DNA of 16,368 bases from an uncultured Lachnospiraceae bacterium. Its GTDB lineage: Bacteria > Bacillota > Clostridia > Lachnospirales > Lachnospiraceae. Of this stretch, positions 1-7,345 are shown in pieces (position 1 is the stretch's first letter; each line of letters begins with the position of its first letter). The stretch lies in NCBI GenBank assembly GCA_910579085.1, contig CAJTRU010000074.1:1-16368 (forward strand), written 5' to 3'. The notes beneath the pieces were generated by a model that saw only the letters and a list, made by a program, of their open reading frames with translations, made no database searches and had not been told where the DNA came from. A program made the translations under genes and the position numbers.

Positions 1-389
1 TGCTATATTCACGATTAATGTTTTTAATAGAAATTTATTTTGAATTATATTCTCAAATAGCCAGTTTGTCAATAATAAAACCCCAATTTATAAATTATAT
101 TTTTACAGCACACTCCTAAATATGAATTATAAGCCGTCAGATTTTCCGTCATTAATATATGGAAAAAATACAAAAAAATTTGTTTATTCTACTGTACAGC
201 TAAATAATTAAATTCCTCTTTTTTTCTGGTTATTTCTTTAATATCTAGTATTTTATTCTTTTTTAGTTATATGTATATATATGTCGTTTTTATAATAGTT
301 TTAATATTTATTGTATTAACAGAGCACTTTAAATTAACAGTTTTATGTTATTTTACTTAGTTTTTCTTTTTTATTTCCTTTTATTTCCA

Positions 390-418
390 ATTTCGTGAAT
401 ATAGCACCTTCACGAAAT
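390..418. repeat. 10-bp perfect inverted repeat
   Basis: ATTTCGTGAA (390-399) is followed after a 9-base spacer by its exact reverse complement TTCACGAAAT (409-418). There is no T-run after it on the plus strand, and A-rich sequence follows it on the minus strand, so it does not look like an intrinsic terminator. An operator or a small RNA stem are both possible; which one is inference. Confidence 0.6.
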
Positions 419-425
419 GTACTGG

Positions 426-610
426 TGTAATATTTTTAATCTGCCTGCACCATCCCTTATATTACAGGGATATTACAAACAGATACCTTAATAAAATCCA
501 GTCTGGATATTACAGTTTGACGGCTTTCAAACCAGTTTAAGCTAAACTTGTCCCATATATGCCTGGAAAAATATTATATTACACTATATTGTTCTGTCCA
601 CAATATTACT
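426..610. repeat. Cluster of ATATTAC direct repeats with one inverted copy
   Basis: ATATTACA occurs at 459-466, 470-477, 507-514 and 576-583, and ATATTACT at 603-610. The inverted form TGTAATAT lies at 426-433. The first two direct copies are offset by 11 bp, about one helical turn. The inverted copy can pair perfectly with the copy at 470-477, enclosing a smaller hairpin TCCCT/AGGGA (453-457/466-470). Several similar short sites in one gap suggest a protein-binding array or a folded RNA, but the AT-rich background makes chance copies more likely than in normal DNA. Confidence 0.5.
515..532. repeat. Small hairpin GTTTGA/TCAAAC
   Basis: GTTTGA (515-520) and TCAAAC (527-532) form a perfect 6-bp stem around a 6-base loop, just after one ATATTACA copy. 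CTGG (503-506) and CCAG (532-535) flank it and could extend the fold. There is no T-run, so this is not a terminator. Function unknown. Confidence 0.35.
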
Positions 611-696
611 TGCTATTTAATTATATTTATTTGTAGATGGAATAATTAACCTATGTTATCAGTTGTAAAGCAAAAAATATCAAAAAAGATGCTGCA

Positions 697-793
697 TTTA
701 TAAATTAACCTTAACGCTTTTGCCTGCGCTTATAAGGTTTTTAACAGATATTTCCAGCTTTACAATTGATATATAAGAAAGTTAATTTATAAA
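697..793 (+). promoter_or_regulatory. Leader of the surface-protein gene: 13-bp inverted repeat around a terminator-like hairpin
   Basis: TTTATAAATTAAC (697-709) and GTTAATTTATAAA (781-793) are exact reverse complements. Between them AACCTTA (707-713) and TAAGGTT (733-739) form a 7-bp stem followed directly by a T-run (738-742), as in an intrinsic terminator. The two folds share bases 707-709, so they compete at those positions. The right arm ends just before the ribosome binding site (about 797-803) of the gene at 812. This arrangement could be an RNA switch, or two DNA half-sites for a regulator. No known riboswitch consensus was recognised. Confidence 0.45.
759..788 (+). promoter_or_regulatory. 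Weak promoter candidate for the surface-protein gene
   Basis: TTTACA (759-764) and TAATTT (783-788) are separated by 18 bp, about 24 bases before the start codon. Both hexamers are imperfect and the region is so AT-rich that such pairs arise by chance. If it is used, the transcript would start close to the ribosome binding site and would exclude the upstream hairpin at 707-739. Confidence 0.25.
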
Positions 794-811
794 AAGAAAG
801 GGGAAATATTT

Positions 812-3385
812 ATGTTTTTTAAACAGAAAAAAGAAACAAAACGAAAAACCAGTTTCTTTATGGCGGCTGCATTAGTTTTTTCACTTATACCAGCACCACC
901 AGTGGCAAATGCAGAAAATTTACCAAATGCAAAATTACAAGGAAATGTTAATAATGCAACTATAGAAATTAATGGCACAGAAGCAACATCAGGAGCTTCT
1001 ATTTTATTAAAAAATGGTACAGCAACTATTACTGTTAAAGCAGATGATGGCTATATGTTTAACTCAGTAAGTGATGTAACATTGCAGACAGAAATTACAG
1101 GAGAAGCAAGTGGAACAACTGAACCTTCCACTACACCAAGCGGAAGCACTATATCTCCAGCACCAAGTGATACTCCATCTGGAAGCCCATCTTCAGAACC
1201 TGGCACTGATGCAACAGCCAGTCCAACTGTTGAGCCAACAGAAAACCCAACTGCTGAACCAACGAACACTCCTTCTGTCCCACCGGCAACAGAAGCTCCT
1301 TCTGCTTCTCCATCTGCACCTGCTTCACCTTCTAGTGCAGCTGCTAACGGAACGGATGGAAATTCTGCTGGAACTGCTGCATATTCCCTTAGGGAAGCTG
1401 TTACTGGTACTCTTGATTCAACAAAAACTATTATTACTTTTACCCTGGAAAGTATTACACAGGATATTTTAATCAAGTTATCAGGCAGTGCAAAAGCAGA
1501 CACCCGGCAGTTTAAAGTAACATTTAAAAATGAACTTGCTAAAGCAAATTATGAAGCTGTATGTGATGGAAAAACACTTAAGGATGGCAGCAGTGTAACT
1601 GGAGGAAGTATCGTTTCTCTTAAGATTAGTCCAAAGGAAAGATGTGTTTTTAAAGAAGCACCTGTAGTAATGGTAAATGACATTAAGGCAGAACTTACAC
1701 CAAATGAAGCAAATACTTCTTACAACGTAAAAAATGGCATAAAAATAACATCAGATACAACAGTAGCTATTTCAGGTAAAGCATATGAAAAGTATGATGT
1801 AACTATTAAAGATGCTTCTAGCACACTTAAAAATGCAGTTCTTACAGCTACATACAACAACAAAGAGTTTACGGGCGGTGAAGTTTTAGAGGAAGATGCT
1901 GTTATCCTTAAAATAACACCAAATGCAGGCCATGCATTTACTGAAACTCCTGTTGTCAAAGCAGGTACAGAAACTGTCCCATCTTCTGCTTTTGAAATAG
2001 GCGCTGGTGGTGCTTATAATGTAAATGTAACAATTAAAGCATCTACAGAATTATCTGTTTCAGGTACAGCAGAATTACAAAAATTAACAGATGCCAGCCC
2101 AGATGATAATGCAAATAATGCCAGCCTGGCAGAAACAGACTTTACAGATAACAAAGTTATTGAAAGCTTTTTAAATGCATTTACTAATAATAAAGATATT
2201 GATGACAGCCTGGCAAATGAAATTAAAAATGCAGTAAGTAAAGATGAAGCATATATCCAGGCAGCACTTAGTGTAACTGGTGCATCAGCAGAAGCTAAAA
2301 CAGAAGCAGCTAGTTTAATTAAAAATAACACCAGCCTTGGAATTGATGCGGCTAATCTTTCAGACGGCAACGCAGCTTTCCTTGATATTACACTGGCAAG
2401 CATTTGTAAAAAAGTTTCTGATAATTCAACAATGGCATCAATTGTTGTAGAAGAACTTGATAATAAAATAGCTGTTACTATGTCTTTGCCAAATTTCACA
2501 GCCATACCTTCTGGAAAAGACAGAAAATATATTGTTATAAGAATTCATGGTTCAAAAGCAGAGAAACTTCCTGATACTGATATTACAGTTACAGAAACAA
2601 AAATCAAGTTTTTAAGTGATAAATTCTCTACTTATGTTATTACATTTGAAGATACAGATAAAACTACAAATACACCTGCGCCTGGCAATACAACAAAACC
2701 TGTAATACCTCCTGCATACAATCCTGGAGGGAGCAGCAGTGCATCCACTGCTACACCAGTACCGAGTGCTACACCAGGAACAGAGCCAACTAAAACACCA
2801 GATAGCACAGCAAGTCCTGCACCTGGAACTACAGATACTACAGCACCATCAGAAAAACCAGCAGAACCAGGTACAACAGATAAACCTGATGCTACACCAG
2901 AAACAACAAAACAGCCATCAAAAGATAATGGTGGTTCTTCTTCTAAAATAAAAGTTGGCAAGAATGTTACTATCAGTAATACAAAGTATAAAGTAACTTC
3001 AGTAAGTGGTACTAAAGCAGTCCAGTTTACAGGCACAAAGAAAAATATTAAAAAAGTAGTAATCCCATCAACTGTTAAGGTTGGCGGCAAAAAGTTTAAA
3101 GTAACATCTATTGCCAATAATGCGCTTAAAGGCAATAAAAAGATTACAAAACTTACAATAGGTGCAAATATTAATAAAATTGGCAAAAATGCTTTTAATG
3201 GCTGTAGCAGCTTAAAGAGCATAACAATCAAATCCAAAAAACTTACAGCTAAAAAAACAGGCAAAAACGCTTTTAAAGGAATTAATAAAAAAGCAGTTAT
3301 AAAAGTGCCTAAAGCTAAAATAAAGGCATACAAAAAGATTATTAAAGCCAAGGGTGCACCTAAAGCTATAAAAATCAAAAAATAA
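812..3385 (+). CDS. Secreted surface protein with Ig-like repeats, Ser/Thr/Pro-rich linkers and a C-terminal BspA-type leucine-rich repeat domain
   Basis: An 857-residue exported protein of unknown specific function. Residues 1-34 are a Sec signal peptide: KQKKETKRK, a hydrophobic stretch, then ANA with cleavage likely after 34. Two tandem beta-sandwich-like repeats (about 232-324 and 325-420) share the pattern LKI(S/T)P...F.E.PVV...YNV...SG.A. A third, divergent copy (41-226) is interrupted by a Ser/Thr/Pro-rich linker (101-188). A helical segment (425-545) precedes a small beta domain ending KFSTYVITFED (about 603-613), a type familiar from Lachnospiraceae secreted proteins. A second linker (621-708) leads to a lysine-rich C-terminus (711-857) with LRR_5-like units such as KIGKNAFNGCSSLKSI. 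There is no LPXTG motif or C-terminal membrane anchor, so wall attachment probably uses the basic repeat domain (inference). The start is supported by an AAAGGGG ribosome binding site at about 797-803. The gene is monocistronic and convergent with hisB. Adhesion or wall function is a guess. Confidence 0.85.
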   Translation: MFFKQKKETKRKTSFFMAAALVFSLIPAPPVANAENLPNAKLQGNVNNATIEINGTEATSGASILLKNGTATITVKADDGYMFNSVSDVTLQTEITGEASGTTEPSTTPSGSTISPAPSDTPSGSPSSEPGTDATASPTVEPTENPTAEPTNTPSVPPATEAPSASPSAPASPSSAAANGTDGNSAGTAAYSLREAVTGTLDSTKTIITFTLESITQDILIKLSGSAKADTRQFKVTFKNELAKANYEAVCDGKTLKDGSSVTGGSIVSLKISPKERCVFKEAPVVMVNDIKAELTPNEANTSYNVKNGIKITSDTTVAISGKAYEKYDVTIKDASSTLKNAVLTATYNNKEFTGGEVLEEDAVILKITPNAGHAFTETPVVKAGTETVPSSAFEIGAGGAYNVNVTIKASTELSVSGTAELQKLTDASPDDNANNASLAETDFTDNKVIESFLNAFTNNKDIDDSLANEIKNAVSKDEAYIQAALSVTGASAEAKTEAASLIKNNTSLGIDAANLSDGNAAFLDITLASICKKVSDNSTMASIVVEELDNKIAVTMSLPNFTAIPSGKDRKYIVIRIHGSKAEKLPDTDITVTETKIKFLSDKFSTYVITFEDTDKTTNTPAPGNTTKPVIPPAYNPGGSSSASTATPVPSATPGTEPTKTPDSTASPAPGTTDTTAPSEKPAEPGTTDKPDATPETTKQPSKDNGGSSSKIKVGKNVTISNTKYKVTSVSGTKAVQFTGTKKNIKKVVIPSTVKVGGKKFKVTSIANNALKGNKKITKLTIGANINKIGKNAFNGCSSLKSITIKSKKLTAKKTGKNAFKGINKKAVIKVPKAKIKAYKKIIKAKGAPKAIKIKK
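1112..1375 (+). repeat. Ser/Thr/Pro-rich low-complexity linker (coding)
   Basis: Encodes residues 101-188, almost entirely P, S, T, A, E and G with irregular units such as EPTENPTAEPTNTP. It falls inside the first Ig-like repeat: the conserved first half lies before it and the conserved end of the repeat (about 205-226) after it. Such linkers are usually extended and often glycosylated on bacterial surface proteins; glycosylation here is inference. Confidence 0.7.
1508..2071 (+). repeat. Two tandem Ig-like repeats (coding)
   Basis: These bases encode residues 233-420, two copies of about 92-96 residues. Shared positions are the opening F/Y-x-V-T (residues 234 and 328), a gG...V.LKI.P block (264-273 and 355-370), F.E.PVV (280-286 and 376-382), a YNV strand (304 and 402) and the closing SG.A (321-324 and 417-420). 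The copies have diverged enough that DNA-level identity is low. Confidence 0.6.
2672..2935 (+). repeat. Second Ser/Thr/Pro-rich linker (coding)
   Basis: Encodes residues 621-708, rich in T, P, S, A and G with units such as TPAPG, ATPGTEPTKTP and APGTTDTT. It separates the beta domain from the C-terminal leucine-rich repeats and probably spans the cell wall or spaces the domains. Confidence 0.65.
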
Positions 3386-3427
3386 TTTATAATGTACCTT
3401 TACATGCAGTATCTTGCAAGGCAGCTA

Positions 3428-3455
3428 AAAGCCCCGTCCATACAGGCGGGGCTTT
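3428..3455. terminator. Bidirectional intrinsic terminator between convergent genes
   Basis: AAAGCCCCG (3428-3436) and CGGGGCTTT (3447-3455) form a perfect 9-bp stem with a 10-base loop. On the plus strand it is followed by a T-rich tract; on the minus strand the stem ends in four Ts. It lies 42 bases past the surface-protein stop codon and 12 bases past the hisB stop, so it can end transcription from both directions. Confidence 0.85.
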
Positions 3456-3467
3456 ACTATTTACTTT

Positions 3468-4055
3468 TTACAGGCTTCCTTTTGTAGAAAGTACACCTGC
3501 AATTCTATTATCAAATCCAAGTGCCATGTCAAGGGCTTTTGCAAATGATTTGAATGTTGCTTCAATTATATGATGGTTATTTACACCATCAAGCATTTTA
3601 ATATGCAGGTTCATTCCTGCACTATAACTTATAGCATAGAAAAATTCATGAAGCATTTCTGTATCAAAATCTCCTGTCTTTGGCACAGTCAGGTCTGCAT
3701 TAAATACAAGATATGGACGTCCTGATAAATCAAGTGCACATAACATAAGCACCTCGTCCATTGGAAGTATACATTCACCAAAGCGCTTAATACCCTCTTT
3801 GCTTCCTGCTGCTTCCTTAATTGCCTGTCCTAGCACAATGCCTGTATCTTCAATGGTATGGTGCGAATCAACATACAAATCGCCTTTTACAGATACTTCC
3901 AGGTCAAAAAGCCCATGCCTTGCAAAGCTGTTAAGCATATGGTCAAAAAAACCAATACCTGTATTTATATCTGCTTTGCCTGTACCATCAATATCCAGTT
4001 TGATTTTAATATCCGTTTCCCCTGTTTTCCTGGAAACGCTAACACTACGTCCCAT
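3468..4055 (-). CDS. hisB: Imidazoleglycerol-phosphate dehydratase
   Basis: Dehydrates imidazole glycerol phosphate to imidazole acetol phosphate in histidine biosynthesis; cytoplasmic, manganese-dependent in the known family. The 195-residue length is that of the monofunctional enzyme, without the histidinol-phosphatase domain of the enterobacterial fusion. Both metal-binding signatures are present: DSHHTIEDTG (63-72) and NNHHIIEATFKSFAKAL (159-175), plus FFDHM (36-40) near the N-terminus. The start is well placed behind AAAAGGAGAT, which overlaps the end of hisD. It is the last gene of the leftward hisZGDB run, 14 bases after hisD and 12 bases before the shared terminator. No hisC, hisH, hisA, hisF or hisI follows, so those steps must be encoded elsewhere. 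Confidence 0.97.
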   Translation of the reverse strand: MGRSVSVSRKTGETDIKIKLDIDGTGKADINTGIGFFDHMLNSFARHGLFDLEVSVKGDLYVDSHHTIEDTGIVLGQAIKEAAGSKEGIKRFGECILPMDEVLMLCALDLSGRPYLVFNADLTVPKTGDFDTEMLHEFFYAISYSAGMNLHIKMLDGVNNHHIIEATFKSFAKALDMALGFDNRIAGVLSTKGSL

Positions 4056-4069
4056 ATATAATCTCCTTT

Positions 4070-5362
4070 TTACTTTTCAAACCTTACCGCTATTGAATTA
4101 GCATGTGCTGTAAGCTGTTCAGATTTTGCAAATTCTTCAATATCAGTGTGTATTTCTTCCAGCGCTTCCCTGGAATATGAAATTATGCTTGTTTTCTTTA
4201 CAAAATCATCAACTGATAATGGAGAGAAGAATTTAGCTGTTCCGTTTGTAGGCAGTACATGGTTTGGCCCTGCAAAGTAGTCTCCAAGTGGTTCACTGCT
4301 GTATTCCCCAAGGAATATTGCCCCTGCATTTCTTATCCTGGTCATTACGTCAAACGGATTTTTTGTAATAATCTCAAGGTGTTCTGATGCTATTTCATTA
4401 GCTGTTGCAACTGCCTCTTCCATATCTTTTGCTATAAGTATATAACCATATGACTCAAGTGATTTCTTTATAATTTCACTTCTTGAAAGTTCTTTTACAA
4501 AACCATCCACTTCATCTGAAACTTTCTTTGCAAATTCCTCACTTGTTGTAATAAGTATAGCTGATGCCATTTCGTCATGTTCTGCTTGTGACAGCAAATC
4601 TGCTGCAACATAACGTGGGTTTGCAGTTTCATCAGCTATTACAAGTATTTCACTTGGGCCTGCTATGGAGTCAATGCTGGCATGTCCGTAAACTGCCTTC
4701 TTGGCAAGTGCTACAAATATATTGCCAGGCCCTGTTATCTTATCTACTTTTTTAATGCTCTCTGTACCATATGCAAGTGCGCCTATTGCCTGTGCACCAC
4801 CTGCTTTATATATGCTGTCCGCACCTGCTTCATTTGCTGCTACTAAAGTCATAGGATATACTTTACCATCAGTTCCAGGAGGCGTTACCATTATAACTTT
4901 GTCAACACCTGCAACTTTTGCTGGTACAATATTCATAAGTACAGATGACGGGTATGCTGCCTTGCCGCCAGGAACATACACGCCAACCCTTGATAATGGT
5001 GTAATCTTCTGCCCAAGGATTGTACCGTCTGGTTTACTGTCAAACCAGCTATAATGTACTTGTTTTTTGTGGTAATCATATATATTTGCAAGTGATTTCC
5101 TTATAATCTCTACAAGCCCTGGGTCAACTTTTGTGTATGCTTCCTCTATTTCCTCACTTGTAACTTTAATATTTCCTGCATTAATCTTTGCCTTGTCATA
5201 TTTTTCTGTATATTCAAATAATGCCTCATCTTTTCTTTCCCTTATATCTTCCAGTATCTTATTTACTTTTTCTTCATATTTCCCATACTGGCCAGGGGTT
5301 CTTTTTAAAAGATTTTGCAAAATATTTTTGCGTTCTTTTTCAGTTATTTTAACAATTTTCAT
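4070..5362 (-). CDS. hisD: Histidinol dehydrogenase
   Basis: Catalyses the last two steps of histidine synthesis, oxidising L-histidinol to L-histidine with two NAD+; zinc-dependent, cytoplasmic. The 430 residues match the family. Visible motifs are the nucleotide-fold block GVYVPGGKAAYPSSV (127-141), GPGNIFVALAKK (211-222), the SQAEHDE zinc site (Q259, H262), the ASEHLE catalytic pair (E327, H328), D361 in GDYFAGPNHVLPT and H420 in TAHANSIA. These correspond to the known zinc ligands and catalytic residues, so the enzyme looks intact. The start follows GGAGG with 7-base spacing. It lies 42 bases after hisG and just before hisB in one transcription direction. Confidence 0.97.
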   Translation of the reverse strand: MKIVKITEKERKNILQNLLKRTPGQYGKYEEKVNKILEDIRERKDEALFEYTEKYDKAKINAGNIKVTSEEIEEAYTKVDPGLVEIIRKSLANIYDYHKKQVHYSWFDSKPDGTILGQKITPLSRVGVYVPGGKAAYPSSVLMNIVPAKVAGVDKVIMVTPPGTDGKVYPMTLVAANEAGADSIYKAGGAQAIGALAYGTESIKKVDKITGPGNIFVALAKKAVYGHASIDSIAGPSEILVIADETANPRYVAADLLSQAEHDEMASAILITTSEEFAKKVSDEVDGFVKELSRSEIIKKSLESYGYILIAKDMEEAVATANEIASEHLEIITKNPFDVMTRIRNAGAIFLGEYSSEPLGDYFAGPNHVLPTNGTAKFFSPLSVDDFVKKTSIISYSREALEEIHTDIEEFAKSEQLTAHANSIAVRFEK

Positions 5363-5404
5363 TCCTGTTCCTCCATTTCTCTGGTGCAGTGCGTGCTATA
5401 AAAC

Positions 5405-6046
5405 CTATTCTGTTATTACCTTTTTTAAATCATGTATAAGTTTTGTAATACGTTCATGCTGCATTTTCATACTTACTTCATTTACCACAACACGTGCAGA
5501 AAGCGGACAGATTTCTTCTAAAACCTCAAGGCCATTTTCTTTAAGGGTAGAGCCTGTCTCCACAATATCAACTATAACCTCTGAAAGCCCCACTATTGGC
5601 GCAAGTTCCACTGAACCATTAAGCTTAATTATCTCTGCTGTCTGGTGCTTGCAGTTAAAAAAATAATCTTTTGCAATACGTGGATATTTGCTTGCAACCC
5701 TTATAAGTGAACCATCATTTAACTGTTCCCTTGCGCTTGCAGGCCCTGCCACACACATGCGGCATTTGCCAAAACCAAGGTCAAGCACTTCATAAAGCTT
5801 TCTGGCTTCCTCAATAATTGTGTCCCTTCCAACTACACCAATATCTGCTGCACCAAGTTCTACATATGCAGGCACATCTGCCGCTTTTGACAGGAAAAAT
5901 TTATATCCAAGTTCTTCATTGGTAAATATTAATTTCCTTGTCTTGTCGTCCTTCATTTCTTCGCATGTTATGCCAATTTGCTCCATTAGCTTAAGCGTAT
6001 GTTTCGCAAGCCTTCCTTTTGCCAGTGCAAATGTTATATATCTCAT
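5405..6046 (-). CDS. hisG: ATP phosphoribosyltransferase catalytic subunit, short form
   Basis: Catalyses the first, committed step of histidine synthesis, joining ATP and PRPP to phosphoribosyl-ATP. At 213 residues it is the short form (HisGs), which lacks the C-terminal regulatory domain of the long form and in known cases works only as a complex with HisZ. The N-terminal ALAKGRL motif (7-13), GAADIGVVGRD (65-75) and the PRPP-binding signature DIVETGSTLKENGL (160-173) are all present. The start follows GGAGG closely. The gene lies 36 bases downstream of hisZ, as expected for the two subunits of one complex. Histidine feedback would act through HisZ. Confidence 0.96.
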   Translation of the reverse strand: MRYITFALAKGRLAKHTLKLMEQIGITCEEMKDDKTRKLIFTNEELGYKFFLSKAADVPAYVELGAADIGVVGRDTIIEEARKLYEVLDLGFGKCRMCVAGPASAREQLNDGSLIRVASKYPRIAKDYFFNCKHQTAEIIKLNGSVELAPIVGLSEVIVDIVETGSTLKENGLEVLEEICPLSARVVVNEVSMKMQHERITKLIHDLKKVITE

Positions 6047-6082
6047 ATTTCCTCCATGCCATTTACAGGCTGTTCCAATCTG

Positions 6083-7345
6083 TTAAAAATGCTGTCCCAC
6101 ATTCCATTCTTCTACATTGTCCTCTGATTTCAGGTAAAGCACCCTTTCAGCTCCCATGCGTTTCGCATATTCCTTATATTCTTCTGCCTGTTTTTGGGAA
6201 GATTTGCGGACAAGCTGTATAATACTGCCCTGGCTGCGCATCCTTTCTGCCTCTTTCACTGCCATGTCCCTTAAAGACTGTGGATAAAGAAGAATTGTCC
6301 CCTGCATTATTTCCGTATCAAGCAGCTTCTGGCGCGAAAGTGCTATAATAAGCTGGTCGATTACTATTGCAAGGCCTATAGCTGGTGCATCTTTGCCAAA
6401 CTGGCTTACAAGGCCGTCATACCTTCCGCCTGTGGCAACTGCTTCACCATTTCCATAAGTATATGCCCTGAATATTACACCTGTATAATAGCTGTAGTTA
6501 CTTAACATGCTTAAATCTATTGTAATATAATTTCCAAATCCATAAGAACCAATAATATTTTCAAGCTTTTTAAGGCGTTCAACTGCTTTATATACTTCTT
6601 CACTTTTTGAACGTGCTTTTACAAACTCTACTGCTTCATCAAGATTGTTTAACATTTCTGGCATTTTCAGGAAAATTTCTTTAAGCTCTTTTGAAACAGT
6701 AAGGTTATCAAGCAAATCTTCAACACCAAAAAAGTTTTTACTTTCAATAAGGTTTCTAAGTTTTGCTGTTTCCTTTTCTGAAAAACCAGCTTCTTTTACA
6801 AGCCCGTTAAAGAAACCAGCATGTCCAGCCTCAATCTGGAATTCCTTTAGGCCGCTTTTTAAAAGACACTCAATAGTAAGTGCTACCATTTCCGCATCTG
6901 CATCAGAACTGCCATCATTATAAAGCTCTGCCCCTGCCTGTGTAACCTCTTGTAACTTACCTTTATATTTTCCTGTATTTACAAATGTATTGCCAATATA
7001 AGACAATCGTATCTGCATATGTTCATCTTTATAATACTTTGCAACACACCTTGCTATTGGAGGTGTCATGTCAGGCCGCAGGACAAGTGTATTATTTCCC
7101 CTGTCAAAAAACTTAAACATTTCATTTGATGCCACAGTTCCTCTTTCTTTGCTGAATATATCAAAATATTCAAAAGCTGGTGTCTGTATATCCCTGAAAC
7201 CATATGAAGAAAGCACCTCATGTACAGCAGACTGGATTTTAAGCTTATTGGCACACATCACACCATAAATATCCTGGACACCCCCGGGAGTGTGCAAAAG
7301 TTCCGCCCCATTACTGTCCCATTCCATATATATATCCTGTCCCAT
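6083..7345 (-). CDS. hisZ: ATP phosphoribosyltransferase regulatory subunit HisZ
   Basis: A paralogue of histidyl-tRNA synthetase that binds short-form HisG, activates it and senses histidine. The class II synthetase core is recognisable: TPGGVQDIYG (19-28), LRPDMTPPIARC, RLSYIGNTFVN and the GGRYDGLVSQFGKDAPAIGL block. It is placed as HisZ rather than HisS because the typical HisS histidine motif is replaced by a SNYSYYTGVIF type sequence and because it sits directly before a short hisG. A C-terminal segment of about 70 residues resembles a reduced anticodon-binding fold. An in-frame ATG seven codons inside (MEWDSNG) also has an AGGA at good spacing, so the true protein may start there. The 149 bases upstream show no clear promoter. 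Confidence 0.9.
   Translation of the reverse strand: MGQDIYMEWDSNGAELLHTPGGVQDIYGVMCANKLKIQSAVHEVLSSYGFRDIQTPAFEYFDIFSKERGTVASNEMFKFFDRGNNTLVLRPDMTPPIARCVAKYYKDEHMQIRLSYIGNTFVNTGKYKGKLQEVTQAGAELYNDGSSDADAEMVALTIECLLKSGLKEFQIEAGHAGFFNGLVKEAGFSEKETAKLRNLIESKNFFGVEDLLDNLTVSKELKEIFLKMPEMLNNLDEAVEFVKARSKSEEVYKAVERLKKLENIIGSYGFGNYITIDLSMLSNYSYYTGVIFRAYTYGNGEAVATGGRYDGLVSQFGKDAPAIGLAIVIDQLIIALSRQKLLDTEIMQGTILLYPQSLRDMAVKEAERMRSQGSIIQLVRKSSQKQAEEYKEYAKRMGAERVLYLKSEDNVEEWNVGQHF

Larger units (their letters stand above)
1..811. other. AT-rich gene-free region upstream of the surface-protein gene
   Basis: No convincing coding region, tRNA or rRNA is visible on either strand here. The base composition is strongly AT-rich, more so than the genes to its right. 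It holds several repeat structures that are listed separately: a 10-bp inverted repeat at 390-418, a cluster of ATATTAC repeats between 426 and 610, a small hairpin at 515-532, a terminator-like hairpin at 707-739 and a 13-bp inverted repeat at 697-709/781-793. The last 50 bases carry a weak promoter candidate and the ribosome binding site of the gene starting at 812. Positions 1-380 are low-complexity A/T sequence in which I see nothing specific. An unannotated small RNA cannot be excluded. Confidence 0.7.

Noticed and set aside
131..526. AAGCCGTCA (131-139) matching TGACGGCTT (518-526) in inverted orientation
   Set aside because: A 9-base match over several hundred bases is expected about once by chance.
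1..811. CRISPR array or tRNA in the left gap
   Set aside because: Repeats are only 7-8 bases long with irregular spacing, and no cloverleaf-like GC-rich segment is present.
2632..3378. Minus-strand open frame of 248 codons opposite the surface-protein gene, hydrophobic
   Set aside because: It is the antisense of the Lys- and Thr/Pro-rich coding sequence, which automatically yields Phe/Leu/Val/Gly-rich frames; it mimics a membrane protein without evidence.
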